Shown here piece after piece: positions 1 through 12,327 of a DNA stretch of 64,000 nucleotides. Source of the stretch: Cyclospora cayetanensis (taxonomy: Eukaryota > Apicomplexa > Conoidasida > Eucoccidiorida > Eimeriidae); the NCBI RefSeq assembly GCF_002999335.1, contig NW_020312081.1, forward strand, positions 124,001-188,000. The letters run 5' to 3'. Below the pieces are notes generated by a model. It was not told the DNA's origin and made no database searches. It was given only the letters and a program-made list of their open reading frames with translations. A program made the translations under genes and the position numbers. Each line of letters opens with the position of its first letter. Position 1 is the first letter of the stretch.

Positions 1-3000
1 CATCTATGATCAAGCTGAATGGGGATTTGTGAATGCGTCTGGGAAGGCGCAAGTTGGGTAGATTCTTGCTTCGTGCAGATTGCCAATAAATTCGCCAAGA
101 TGAGGCATTGAAAACTTTGGCTTTACAACAATCGTGTTCAGGATGTAAACTTTAACGCACACATGCCAGTACATCGGAGACTTTCGTTGTACGAAGACCT
201 TATTTTAAAAGTAAACGTGAACGCGCATGCGCCACCATCCGTCCTTTTGCGGCAACAACAACGGGATATAGTCAAACGTGCTGGTCTATTCCTGCTATTT
301 GCCTCTTTCGACACATCGCCCGATTGACACTGAGCGTCCTCCTCTTGCTCTGTGGCACCAAACATAGCTTGGTCGTGGCCTGGGTTAGCTCGATAGGGTG
401 GGCTGCACGACTAGCAAGTGGCCAGCCTGCTGGCTTCCAGTCCTTCTTTAGCACACAAGCGACATCCCCCTTCATAATTGCCCATTCTTGATATTTCCTG
501 GCTAAAGCTGCAATCAGCATACTGATAAAGGTCCGGCTGCGTGTCCAGTGGAGCTAGGGAGATGCTTAGAACCGTCTTCTTTAACTGCGTTGCTGAGAAC
601 CCTGCATGAAGATTTTGCCTTACCCTGTTAGGGCATAGAGTCTACCGCACTCAACGTAGACGCAGTATGCAATACTCTGGAGACTAAGGGACGTGCTTTC
701 CATAGCACTGCTTGGCAAACTAGTCATTCCTGCCCGCAGGTGTGGCCGCCTGCACAGTTTCCATTGAGTCATCCATAACATGCCTGAGTCTATGCCATGG
801 CACACTGGTCCAACATAGAAATCATGGATATTAGTCAAAGTGCTAGTGTCGAGCTGGTGGCGGGTAACTGCACTAGCCTTGTCAATCGTTGTGCTGTGCC
901 GCTTGTCAGCAAACCACAGTCTTAAGGACTACGCTAGCGAGTGAATAGGCAGATTGCTTTTGTGTGCCATCTCCTCGGATTGCAGATGCAGCTCACAGTT
1001 ACTTGCACGTGGCGCCAGCAATTCTAGTTCATCAATGCGAGCTCGAAGCAGCATAGAATAGACCTGTAGTGAAGGTCAAGTTGCTGCTCGATCCTCGGCA
1101 GCCCCCTTGACTGCGCCGCAGCAGCCTGCGTGGGGGTCTTTCCGCTTCCCTAACTCGCCTTCTTTGCTTTTCAAGCAGCCCAGATCTGTTGTGCCTACTC
1201 CTACTGTTTCGGTTCCTTGCGATTTTGCAGGTGCTTGCAGTTTAGGAGATGCGACACTATTTTTTACAACAGAAGCAGATGCATTGTTGGGGGCTGTCTG
1301 GGGATGCTTAGGAGACTTGCTTTCTTTTGGCGTTCTTTTTTCGTCTTCCTTGGACTGTGGGCTAGGGCCGGTTGGCACACCTACCCTATCCGTGAACTTT
1401 TAATGCTATTATGACTCTGCCTACTTATCCGTATGTGCACAAGCTGCGCTCATCTAATCCTGCAGCCTTAAGTGCTTCATCGTTTGCGAAACGCTCATCG
1501 TTTAGATTGGTGAAATGCTGAGTCGCTGCTCATCGTGCGACCACCTTACGTGAAGCCTCTTTTAGGCGTGAGATAAATGCTTAGCAAAGCAGGTGTTTGC
1601 CTACGTCGTGGCTTTTAGCGAAGGAAGCCCGCCCATATCTCCAGATATTAATCGACTGAGTGGTTCCCCTGCTTCGGCATTCTTGGTTTCTAAAAGCTTG
1701 CTGTTGAGTTAATTCCGGTAGAAACGGCCGAGTCATGGCATTTATATTGGTTCGGAGTATAGTAACCCTGCAGGTAGGCGACTTCCTCTGCGCGGATAGA
1801 GCCATCATTGGAGTGCGTCCTTCTTAAATGAGCATGGCACAAAAAGTCCTCCCCCTTTATTCATTTCAAGGGTGCAACGCTCTAATCGCCTGTAAAAATG
1901 TCCCGGTACTTGCCCATGCTTGCGGCCATTATACTTTTCTGGTTTGCATAACCTCATTGACGCATGCATTAACATTTTATCAGCTGGGGGATATTTCCCC
2001 CCACCATACTGCTGCCAAACAAAATCAGATTGCCAGAGTACCCATTAATTCAACCAGAAGTATTAACGTATTGTGGGTAAACCTGACCGTTCACTCTCTG
2101 GACAATCAGTGGATGAGCGGGACACAGTAGCATCGAATTATGCAAGGCTAACAACTTCGGAGCTCCATTCAATGATTCCGTAGGGAGACACTCAATACAG
2201 AGCCGATAAAACCTCATTGGAGTTTATTGGTATTTCCCAAAAGAGCTTACTCGATTTCTTGCCTGAACCTTTTAGGGCTTTGACATTAGGAAGTAGGGTC
2301 ACATAAGAACCGCCTAGCTGCCCGCTCTATGTACTTGGAGAAATTACAGCTTGTTGCACATACCACCTAATGCAAACGCACACAACACTTGGGCTCCTTG
2401 TAGCGGGCGAACAGTTCTCTGCAAGGATTAAGATGTGAACACAGAAACAAAACAGTTTTTTACCAATTTCAAGTCAAGTGTAGCTAGTATACTAGACTGT
2501 GGTGAAGTGTAGTTTTGCACGCTACAGCAGCTTGCTCCCCAAAAGTTTCTCACCCTTGAAGTCGGAAACTCCGAGGGACGCTGGCGTGGGAAGGAAAAGC
2601 TTGTTTTATGAGCCTTCAATTAATGTGTGTCAGGCTTAATTCAAGTCTAAAGCTCACTATGTCCCTATGCATAGATTGTGACATTTTCGTTACTCTCCCC
2701 TTCAGCCCTGAACGCCATGGTTTAAGGAGAGAAAGGATGATGCAGGTTTTGCTTGCTGGGGGTTTCCCCTTACATCGATCGCAGCTTAAGTTGGGGTGGC
2801 GCAGGCTTGAGCGGTCCGGTTAAGATAAGCAAGCGAACGTACTCTAAATTGAAATTACACAGGAGCTTTCTCTTACGGTCTTACAGAGTTTGGGAGCAGA
2901 GGATGTCCTAAAGGCGGTGTGATCCTTCGGGGAGCGTTCAATTATTCAGATGCAGTCGACAGCGCAGTAGTCTCCTGGGGCATCTTCAACTATTTACTAC

Positions 3001-3737
3001 CACGATAAGACACTTAACATTTCCTGAATGTCTGGATATTAAATTCAAGCGCTAGCCCTGTGCGTTCACGCTCCAATAGAGAGAGGTATTTGGCTGCGGC
3101 AGCTGGTGGTTTCACCCTAGCACAGAAGGCTATTTCTTGCAAGTCGTATATAATGAAAGAAGGCAATGCAAGATTTACAGTTAAAGCGAAAATTTTAGCT
3201 TAGAGAAATAGCCCTATTCAACAGGTTTAAATTCTGAAGGAAATAGCATTTCAACGCGACAACCAGGAGGCACTTCCGCCCTGACTCACAGTGGATGGCT
3301 GTTCACTCCGCTTGCTTCGCCAATTGACTGGCTTGTGTGCCTGTTTGTGGTCGTGTGTGCATGTTGTGCTCTCTTTTCGAATTTGGGGGGAGCTTGAGGG
3401 CTAGTTTTTTTTTAGTTCCATGCTTTCCAGGTCCAAATCACGGTGTGTATACCCCCGATTGCCTGCACGGCGGTCAGCAAGGCCCCTATTGCCCACGAGG
3501 GGTTTACTTTCCAGCATTTACATTTATCTCCTTGCACAGTCTGCAGGGAAACGCTTGCTCAGGTGAAATTGCCTCGGTTGTCGCGGAGGGTTCCGGTTTT
3601 GCTGCTGGCGTGCGAGGATAGGTAGCAGGTACGACAGAAGGCGGCAGCACCTTATAAACCGTGCTGTGCTTCCACAAGCCCTTTTCTTTAGAAAGCACTG
3701 CCCTCCACACCCACCTCCGTGGATCCGCCTGTGCACC
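1..3737. other. Gene-poor left end
   Basis: No gene is supported here. The open frames are about 100 codons or less, overlap on both strands and lack family motifs. The least random is a minus-strand frame at 1078-1378 that reads as a Lys/Ser/Pro/Ala-rich low-complexity peptide of 100 residues. It could be an exon of an unseen gene, but nothing recognisable flanks it. Triplet repeats, common in the rest of the window, are absent. Confidence 0.5.
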
Positions 3738-4139
3738 ATGGAGGGGACGGAGATCAACGGGGCAGGCATAGAAACCATCGCATATCTCTGGGAAGCGATA
3801 TTTAACAGTCTAGGGGAATCTGCGAGCAGCTTGAAAGGTTTGGGGCCTCTTTCCTTGGGGGATGCCGTTTTGATTGTTGCCCCGCTCTTGCAAGCAGCAA
3901 CGTTTGCAGTGCTGTTGTGCCTACATTGCGCATTCTTCACTTTGGCCATAGTCCACCCACGAGGCTCCCTCTGCCTCGTCCCAAGGCCCTGCGAGGGGTC
4001 CCAAGATGTAGGAGAGACAGAACTGCGATGCATTCAGTGGGCCTGCCTTCTGCTTTATTTGATGGCTTTCTTCCTGCTGAACGCTGTTGTGGCCCCAGTA
4101 AAGACGCACTCAACTAAGGGGATCGGCTTTGTTATGTAA
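3738..4139 (+). CDS. Small putative multi-span membrane protein, unidentified
   Basis: An open frame of 133 codons starts at an ATG in strong context (CACCATGG). I do not recognise the family. The first 45 residues are mildly polar. Hydrophobic stretches follow at about residues 47-77 (long enough for one or two spans) and about 100-122 (LLLYLMAFFLLNAVVA). A short polar loop containing two Cys separates them, and the C-terminus is short and basic. The same frame stays open upstream to 3666 with a Pro-rich leader, but the Kozak match favours 3738. The next gene, centrin-3, is convergent, with about 1.1 kb between. It may be a single-exon gene or the last exon of a longer one. Confidence 0.45.
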   Translation: MEGTEINGAGIETIAYLWEAIFNSLGESASSLKGLGPLSLGDAVLIVAPLLQAATFAVLLCLHCAFFTLAIVHPRGSLCLVPRPCEGSQDVGETELRCIQWACLLLYLMAFFLLNAVVAPVKTHSTKGIGFVM

Positions 4140-5239
4140 AGCTTCGAAATAGGACCTCATCTATGTGCTATTGTTGGAGCCAAGGCAGCACAGGGGATAA
4201 CATACGCATCAGAAGGCACACTTCAAAGGAATGTTCACCAGTACATACTGCAGTGACAAGAGGACCCTCCGCATTATACGGGTTTGTGGCCTAGCGGCGT
4301 TGCACAACAGGTAATTAGGCACCCTGTACTACACACGCAGCGCTTCCCCTTCTGCTGGAGTTCCGCGCGGCATTTCCCAAGGAGAATTCGGCATTCCCGA
4401 GATGTTGCCGCTCCCTCGAGTTCCGGGAGGAAAACGGCAGGTTTAGCAGAGTACTTCGGAAGGTATTAGATGGGCAAACAGAATGTAAAAATGTACAATA
4501 CAGGATAGCTTCATGCGGATTTTTTTGGGATACGAGCGATGCTGCTTGTATCTTTAGCAACATTGATCGTCCTCCGCGCGCAGCTTAAGGTTACTGCAGT
4601 GGGTCCCATCAATATGTGTTGCTCATGGGCTTTGAATTTGCAGACACCCCGCCCCCAGTTTTCCTAGTTTAGGGGCATCTGTGCTTTGCCATTCCTCCTT
4701 TTTCTGAAGAAACTGTTCTTCTTCAGAGAGTGCAAGATGATACGGCACTGCAATGTAAGTCTGAATGGGTCTTCGTGCATAGCAACCAGGTGTGACCAGC
4801 GTGGAAGTAGTCTGGCGATTACAGTCCCCGTGGGAACCGACATTCGGAAATATTCACGAAACTACGGATACGTGTAGGCTAACTATGGAAGCAAACAGGA
4901 TAATGCGGTTCTCTTCCCACAGAAGTAGGCATGTAGTGGGTCCAGCCCATGGCCGGGGAGTTGCTGTGGTTTCCTTGTGGGGCAGTCTCGCGTTACTTCT
5001 GCACTGCCGAAGTTTGCCCCTCGGCGAGTACAAATAAAAGGAACCCAAAATCGACAGCTTCAGCAGCTAAAACACCTTGCAGGTCTATCCACTCGAAGCT
5101 AGCGGCGGTTCCTCAAAGCATTTTCCAGATACAACGGGAGGCCAAACGAGGTAGTGCACACGATGCATGCAAGATTCACCATAACTTAAGAATATAAGCA
5201 CCAGATAGCTCCTACTGGGGGTCCCGCGGTCACTTCGTA
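4140..5239. other. Intergenic, no feature seen
   Basis: This lies between two convergent genes. The short overlapping frames have no recognisable motif and there are no obvious repeats. Confidence 0.5.
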
Positions 5240-6514
5240 TTACTGGTAGAGGCTCGTCTGCTTCATGATGGACATGAATTCCTCCTTGCTAACTGCACAA
5301 CATAAGACAATCTAAAACATTCATGCAGTGCACCGCTTTAGCCGTACCGCGTTCAAAAAAGCGTGCAGCGCCATCATGCACGTTCGGTCGCACAGTTGAG
5401 TTTGTAAAGCGCCATGCGGCAGTTTGTTGGCGTTCGTTTGTTGGCTGGGAAGAATTTAGGTATCTTCTTGCACGTACTTTCGCCATCCATGTCCCTATCA
5501 AACTCATCTATCATGGCCCGTAGTTCTTCGTCTGATAAGTCCTCTCCCTATCACCATTTCAGATCACGCATACGCATCAATGTCTGCATACAATCTTTTG
5601 GGAACGGAAAACTGCAAGAGATTTGTGGAATACAACAAAAATAAGTAGTTCTACATTAAAAAGCAGACCACAGCGTGGGTTGTGGGGCTGAATAGAGTTT
5701 GGATGGAGATTCACAGGGGAAGAATAAAGGTTTCAAGCATATACATCCCGGAGCGCATTTACCAGTTCCCTTGCAACACGCCTCAGGTTTTTAAAAGATA
5801 TTTTCCCCGTATCATCATCGTCAAAAAGGCGAAATGCCTTCTGGAGTTCTTCCGTTGGGTCGCGATCCAAGAATTTCTGCGTCACTGTACAGAAGAGCAA
5901 GAACGGAACAGAGGCAAAACGTACTAGCCTCTGCAAGGTGTGATGAGTGAAAGCGTCTTTCAACGTGCCGATAGTTTTTTCAAATGACGAACCCGAACAG
6001 GACAACCGCTGTGCAAAGCGTCTCAGCCCTCTTTTTATTCAATACCCCTTAGAGTGAGTGCCACCAGCACCTAAGACGGACTTATTTCCTCGAAATCGCC
6101 TTGAGTAATGAATCCTGTGTTTTGCTTGTCGTAAGATCGCATGATTTCTTGCACATGCGCTTTCTTGACATCAAATCCCAGAGCCCGCATCGCAACCTAC
6201 GCCGCACATTGCAGACGATCCGTGTGCTGAAAATTGGTGGAATGGAAAAAATTGGTCCAAGTGTTCAGCACACTATGGGGTGTGCCAAGCATGGAAAGCT
6301 GCATGGTTTTGATGGAAGGACGTACTTTGAGTTCGTGGTAATCCATCTTCCCTGTCTTTTCCGAGTCGAACAACTCAAACGCCTCTTTTATTTCGATCTT
6401 TTGCTCTTCCCTGAGTTCCCGACGCCGTCCGCCACGAGCGCCAGAGGCAGCGGTGGCGGCTACACGGGGACCCCCAAAGGCGAGAGGCCCCCCGACATCG
6501 GGCTTTCTGCTCAT
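5240..6514 (-). CDS. CETN3: Centrin-3 (EF-hand, centriole/spindle pole)
   Basis: Centrins are calcium-binding proteins of centrioles and spindle poles. Five exons join in phase: 6514-6326, 6196-6082, 5884-5763, 5547-5478, 5292-5240 (549 bp, 182 residues). The start at 6514 gives the common MSRK opening. The core begins [11 protein letters not shown] loops lie at residues 50-61, 86-97, 123-134 and 159-170. Loops 1 and 4 keep the usual ligand positions. Loop 2 lacks several acidic ligands and loop 3 ends in Asn instead of Glu, so Ca2+ binding is probably confined to the outer hands. Centrin-3 rather than centrin-1/2 is indicated by [35 protein letters not shown] and [12 protein letters not shown], which follow human CETN3. 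The donor after exon 2 is GTCCGT, slightly off consensus. Identity is very secure. Confidence 0.93.
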
Positions 6515-7681
6515 GTCTGTTGTAGGGAAGATAAATCTGCAGGCCTTCTTGCTGTACAGCCGGCTGTTGCAGAACCTTACACTCTGTTTGGTGAGCACAA
6601 AATACGAACTCCAGCAAAGCTACAGGGGATAAAGGGATCGCTGGGGGCTTGTGGTCTAGGAAGCAGTACAAAATTGAGTGCGCTCGCCTCGCCTGGCAGC
6701 CTCCCTGCTTGGCGTCCACCAGCTCGGTTCTCTTGTGGCTTGTGCCACCTAATTTGACTGTAGTAGCGGTAGCCTGCCCTTTGCAGCCTCCCCGCTAATG
6801 CAATCCACAAGGCGTGAGTGTCAGCAGCTCTGGTGCGCGGTGCGTGTCCTCCCTCCGGCAAACTCCAATCAGCCGCTGGACCCACTTCGGACGGTTAGCG
6901 GGGAGTTTAATAGCTTTCAGTATAGCGGCTTTTCTGTTGAAAGTGCCGAGAAGCGGAAATGCGGCATGGCCCTTTACCAGTGCTGGGGGATCTCTCGCCG
7001 ACACACGGGGTAGGTGACCAGAGACTGAAGTCCAAAGACTGAGCAGGTCCTGCGCAATACGTCAACTCCACCGCAGATCTCCTGAGACAATGCAAAAAAG
7101 TGTCTCGTCACGTCTTCTTGTCGACTGGAGAGCGCTACTGAGGCTGGTGCAACAACAGTAGGTGGTGGATAATCTGAAGAGGCCTGGGTGTTTGTGGACC
7201 CCTACCACGGGGCCAGCAAATGGTAAATATCCTCTCTTTGAGAGGAAAATGAAATAAAACCTCTTACTTAAGGTGTTGAAATAACGGGGACTAAGGGGAG
7301 TTAGCAGAAAACACAGACCACTGAAGTGCTTTTTAATCTGCAGAATCCCTTTTCCCCTCTGCGTCGGCTGCGACAGTGCATGCGGCATGTTACGGCGTTC
7401 GTAGCTCACCCTGTGTTTTTTTGGGTTTCTTTGTCTTACATCCGAACGAAAATCCTGTGTCTGCGAAACTCCGTAATTGGCTGTGGTATGGGCCTAATGC
7501 CCTGGTTGTAGTGGACATACGTAGGGCCCCCTGCTTTGCCGTGTCTCTGGAGCGCCATTCTTGCACTGCTGCTACCGCTAAGCATTTTCGGGTGTATACG
7601 TGTACCATTATACACGTAGCGGCAACTAATGGCCGCTGCCTCCTGCGGCTGAAGGAAGCGAAAGACAGCGGGTTGCTGACA
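6515..7681. other. Shared upstream region between centrin-3 and CDK5RAP3
   Basis: This is a 1.2 kb divergent intergenic region and should hold both promoters. I see no TATA-like element or conserved motif that I can defend. Confidence 0.45.
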
Positions 7682-10636
7682 ATGGAAGATGTTGCTGATG
7701 TGCCGTATGAGGGCGTTGTCGGCTGGCTCCTCTGCAGGCGGCTGCTGCCGGAGGATTACCATCAGAGATTGAAGGGTGCGTGCGTGAGGACGAACCAAGA
7801 ATGCTGCATAACAAAAGAAACCAAGGGTTAAGGCGACACGGGATGAAGCAGGGTGATGCGTTTAGCTAGTGCATCCATGAATGCCTGTCGCGTCCTGCGG
7901 CAAACGCGGCTCTGGAAGTCAACTGAGAGATTCAACTTGAGCTCAAAACATGCTTATTCGTGTGTATATGTAGGAGTCTGAATAAGGCCCTGTGCCCTTG
8001 TGCTTTCTTTCGAGTCAGGGATGACGGCCCACGTTAATGCTGCCTTAGAAACCCCTCCGGAGAGCCAAGAAGCCGCTAAGCTGATTGCAGAGAAGAAAGG
8101 CGGTCCCTTTGGGTATAGAGAAGTGGAAGAACTTGTGCAAATTCTAATGAAAGAAGGGGTGAGAGACCGGTGCATGCTTACCTCCAGATGTATTTTTCAG
8201 ACATTGAGCGTTCCCGTGGACGGTCTTTCGAGGCAGATTCTCTAAAGGAATTCGTGATAACGAGGACTCGGCAAGCAATATGCGTTTTTCTTGTGGCTGC
8301 TGTTATAATATGTTTAGGGCTCTGAGGGCCTCTTTTCGAAAGCGTTCGGATCTGCGATGTACAGGCAGTGGCGGCGTTTGCAGCGTACATTTCAACAACA
8401 GAACCTACACTTGGCAGATCTGTCTCGGTGAGCTTCAAATACGTAATCCTGTATAACTGGTGCATTAGAGCCATCTCCACCCAGGATTCTGTATTTCAAG
8501 TCCGTTGGCGCTTGCATGCTTCGCGTCCGCTGCCTTACGTGCTCCTACCAGGGCCCTTACAAAGACAGCCAACATGCTGGTGCCTACGCAACAGAAGATT
8601 CTACAGCAGAAACAACGATTGGTGGGCGTTTTCCTGACTTGAGTCCTTGTTATCCAGCGTCGTGAATGTATCCATGTGTCTGTATCAATGTCCATATTAT
8701 GCTGTACATGCATCTGTATCCGCACATGTCGGCAGGGATGCACGTATATACATATACATATATATATATGATCCCTAGAAGTGCGTGTATGCTGTTTACA
8801 TATTGCCTTGTCCCTTCGATGTGCGGCCACTGTAGATCTACGCAGAATACTGTGCATATTGACTCCCCCTGCTATGCTTTCTGCTGTGTAAAAAATGCTG
8901 CTGCGGCCGCACTAGCAGTGCAGAGTCTGACGTAACTGCCTGTACAGCATAGCATATCTTGAGATGCGTTTCGCTGCTGCAGCTCTCTGACTGTATCAAA
9001 AAGCAGCAACTGCTAAAGCAAAGTGCAGCCTCCTCCCAAGAGGCCTACGTTCAGCTGTGTCTGAAGTATGGCTTGGAGGAAGCAGCAGCAACAGATCCGC
9101 TGTTGCTGCAGCAGCAGCTCTTTGAGTATGTAAACCGCGAGCTGCCGCTGCGATTGCGCCGGGCTGAAGCACTGATTCGGCAGCAGGGGGCGGAGCTTCT
9201 CGCCTTTTACCGCTCGTTCGTGGCTTTCAGCACATCGGAAAACACTTCCAAAGAGGCACGAAACGATTCGCTGCCGCTGCTAGCCCTTCTTTCGGAGATG
9301 GGGAATGTGCTATTAGCAGAGGCCGCAGCAGCAGCACCCGAAATACCCGTCTTGCAGCAGCAGGTGCAAGACGATACGGCGGCAGCAGCAGTGCAAATAG
9401 AGATTCAGCAGCAGGGAGATGAGGGGGGCCTCTCGGATCTAGACGATCTCCCTGCAGACCATACCTGCTGGATTGTTGAAGAGGGCGAGGGGACGTGGAA
9501 TGGCTCGAGCGCCACTGACAGCAGCAGCAACATTACGGACAGCCTTCTCGGAAGTGCAGCCGTAAGAAGGCAACTGTTGCTCGAACTCACTGAGCTGCGA
9601 GGCTTCCTGTACGCGCGAATCGTGCAAAATCCAGCAGCAGCAGCAAGCAGCAGCAAGAAGCAGCAACTGCGGCAACAGTGGCAGCAACACAACGTCTTGC
9701 CAGAAGAGCTGCAGAAGTCGCACGACACAGTACGAACGTCTACCGTCTATGTCCTCAATCAAACCCCATAGCAAGCAAGCGAATAAGGAGTGCACTTTCT
9801 CTGGTGTTAGCTGTTGCTCCGGGTATTGTTGCCGCTGCTACACGTTTTTTCTGGGGGGGCCTACTCTTTCTCGTTTTGAGGTGTTGACAGCCTCCTCGTG
9901 AAGCCTGCTGCCGCTTCAGTTGCAGTATGCGTTCGCCGGTATACGCGTTTTCATTTGTTGGTATTGTCGTTGTTGCCGTTGTTATGCTTATTCTTATTGT
10001 TGTTGTTGGGTGGTGCTGCTGCTCCTGCCTGCTGCAGTTGTTGCGGTTGCGTGATTCGCTGGAGGAGCTGCATGAGCTGCTGGGAGGAGCCGAGACCGTC
10101 CAGCTGCTGCAGCTGCTGCAAAATGAAAGAGCGCGTAACAAGTAAAAATAAGGAACCTATTTCCCTCTACAGAGACGTATAGCCGTGGATTTTGTTTGGA
10201 GCAGGGCCTTTCTTTTCTTCGGCTATGCCGCAGGGGGTTGTTGCTTCTGGATCGAGAGGCCTTTGCTAAAATGGTGGTGCTGCAGGGTGTTGAATGAGCT
10301 CATGGCTGCGCGGGCACAGGCACAGAAGCCGCTAAGTGCAGCCAAGGAACAACAGAGGAGAGAGGCCTCCCTGAGCAGCGAGGTATGTTTTTTCTCCAGC
10401 TTTGCCGCTGTCATCCACACAGGTGCATGTGCTAGCGATTTATCAGGGGGCGTCGTGCTCTGTCTGGCGCTGCTGCCTCTACTTTTGTGCTGCCGCAGAT
10501 GGAAGCGGCAGCGGCTCTACTAGACAAACAGCGCGGGGAGCTGCAACAACTTGTGAAGCTCTTGCACGAGCGAATGGCAACGGCCGTCAACAGGAAGGTG
10601 CGCATAACTGGCATCCCCAGAGATCGGCTCCCATAA
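7682..10636 (+). CDS. CDK5RAP3: CDK5RAP3 / C53 homologue (UFMylation, ER-phagy adaptor)
   Basis: CDK5RAP3 (C53, LZAP) works with UFL1 and DDRGK1 in the UFM1 ligase complex at the ER and acts in ribosome-linked ER-phagy. Eight exons join in phase: 7682-7775, 8019-8158, 8318-8427, 8552-8621, 8983-9729, 10038-10141, 10286-10382, 10499-10636 (1500 bp, 499 residues; human 506). The start is set by MEDVADVP, matching human MEDHQHVP, with ACAATGG context. Landmarks follow the human protein in order: GWLLCRR (human DWLVDRR), HVNAALETPPESQEAA, the YVQLCLKYG helix (human FYHSCKQYG), LLELTELRGFLYAR and the end KVRITGIPRD. The family is largely helical with coiled coils and no membrane span. The central disordered linker is short, CAG-coded and lacks the IDWG shuffled AIM motifs. 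The AA|GTAAAA donor of exon 6 is the weakest junction. Confidence 0.9.
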
Positions 10637-12327
10637 ATCCCAAGCTTGAAGCCCCAACCAGATATCGCACAAGTCTCATGTACATGATTTAAGCCGAACA
10701 GCACACCTGAGAGGGGAGGGGTTTACGGCCTATCTGTGCTGGAGTACCTAGCTTCTAGTCAATAGAACACCCTTGTTCGGCTATTCCCCTACCCCAGAAA
10801 CCTTTTGCGACAAATCCTGCAGTATATGCATAAGCCGTAATTTGTCGTATCTACGAGGGCACCTGGTACGGGATACTGAATCTGCCGAAAGGCTGTTGTT
10901 TTTTGTTTTACGGCAAGCACCACTTGTAACGCTGTGTGCAAGAGTTCCACAGAAAGCAGACGTTTCATTCCAGACTAAATTCAAGCTTTATCCAAATTTA
11001 TTGTGTAATCAACAAAGGAGCTGCTGCCTCCTTCCCATACTAGCCTCCCTGAGAGTTTCCGACAAGAAGAAAGGGGAGGGGGGAGAGCTAAGCGGCGCAC
11101 AGTTCTTTGCATCCTGTAAGCATTACCCCGAGAATGCCGATCAACATAAATTGGCTCCACTTGCCATCTAGGGCACAAGCATGCAACATCGCGGCTTCTT
11201 ACGGGGCGGAGTTGTAACGCTGCTTCCTTTAAGGTCGCCGTAGGGAGACAGTTACCTCCCAAGCAGCAAGACAATTTTGTTAAAAATTTATTGTGTTCCT
11301 CGAGAAGCTCCGGCTTTCCTTTGTCATCAGCCCTCAAAGTTTGGCGATGAAGGGAGAAGGTCAGCCGCGCTGCGCAGAGCTGCACTCTCTAAGCAGTGCT
11401 AGCGTTCATAGCTAGATGCACATAGCGTGTAGTGCACACACACATACACGCACACAATTGCGTCTTCTTATAGTAGATTGCAAATCAAGAAGACGTGGAT
11501 ACAGACAAATCAAGGAGCCAATCCTTCACGAATGCTTGGTTAAACATAGCTATTGCAGCAGGAAGCATTGAAGTGTAGCTTAGCTCGGCACACCTCGACT
11601 TGGGGTGCCCGCGTGATGTGTGCACCTATCTAATAGCGACAAACGCGTTGTCATAGGCAGTCCCATGCGTTTGAAAATAGGTTTTAAGGTTAAATTATAT
11701 TGAGGGCCTTGTTTTCTCTACGCTGCACGGGAAGATAAGAGCACCTTTGAGTGCTCAGCAGGCGGGAGGTAAGGGTGGTAACACTCATGGTAACTTTTAG
11801 GTGTTGGAATGTGGCTTTGCTTCGTGCTGTGTCTGCACAAAGTGCTGCAGCAGTCCTTTTGTTGAAGTCCACTTATGCGTAGGTGCCAGTCCACAGGCCC
11901 CTACCCAGCAAGTGCACTTAAGCCGAAGATATTAGATTCAGCGCAATGGTCCTTGTAACATTGAATTTTCTAAGCGCTCCATAAGGGAAATCTAGATCAA
12001 CGAACGAACTGAGCAAAAGATAATGCGCACGCTCCAGGGGGGGTGGGCAGCGTTAGCGCGTGCTCGATCGACAGGGGCCCCTCAGGTGAGGGAGAGCAGC
12101 GCGGGAAGGGGGGAACGGGTTTCCTGGTGGGCCCCCCTCTCCCGTCTTTTACTAAGTAACCAAGCCGCGATAGACTCTGCCGAGCAGTATTTTGATTCTA
12201 TTTCTTCTCGAATCACGATTTCTGTAAGGCCTGTGAGGCGTTGCCTCCTCCGATTCGCTCTCGAAGAGAGCAATGCGTCCAGAAGGTCCTTCACAGCGAG
12301 AGACTGAACCTGTAGCTTCGAAGCCTT
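10637..12327. other. Intergenic, no gene supported
   Basis: This separates CDK5RAP3 and COX15. A minus frame at 10981-11385 (134 codons) has no recognisable motif and its translation does not look constrained. Nothing else is seen. Confidence 0.45.
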
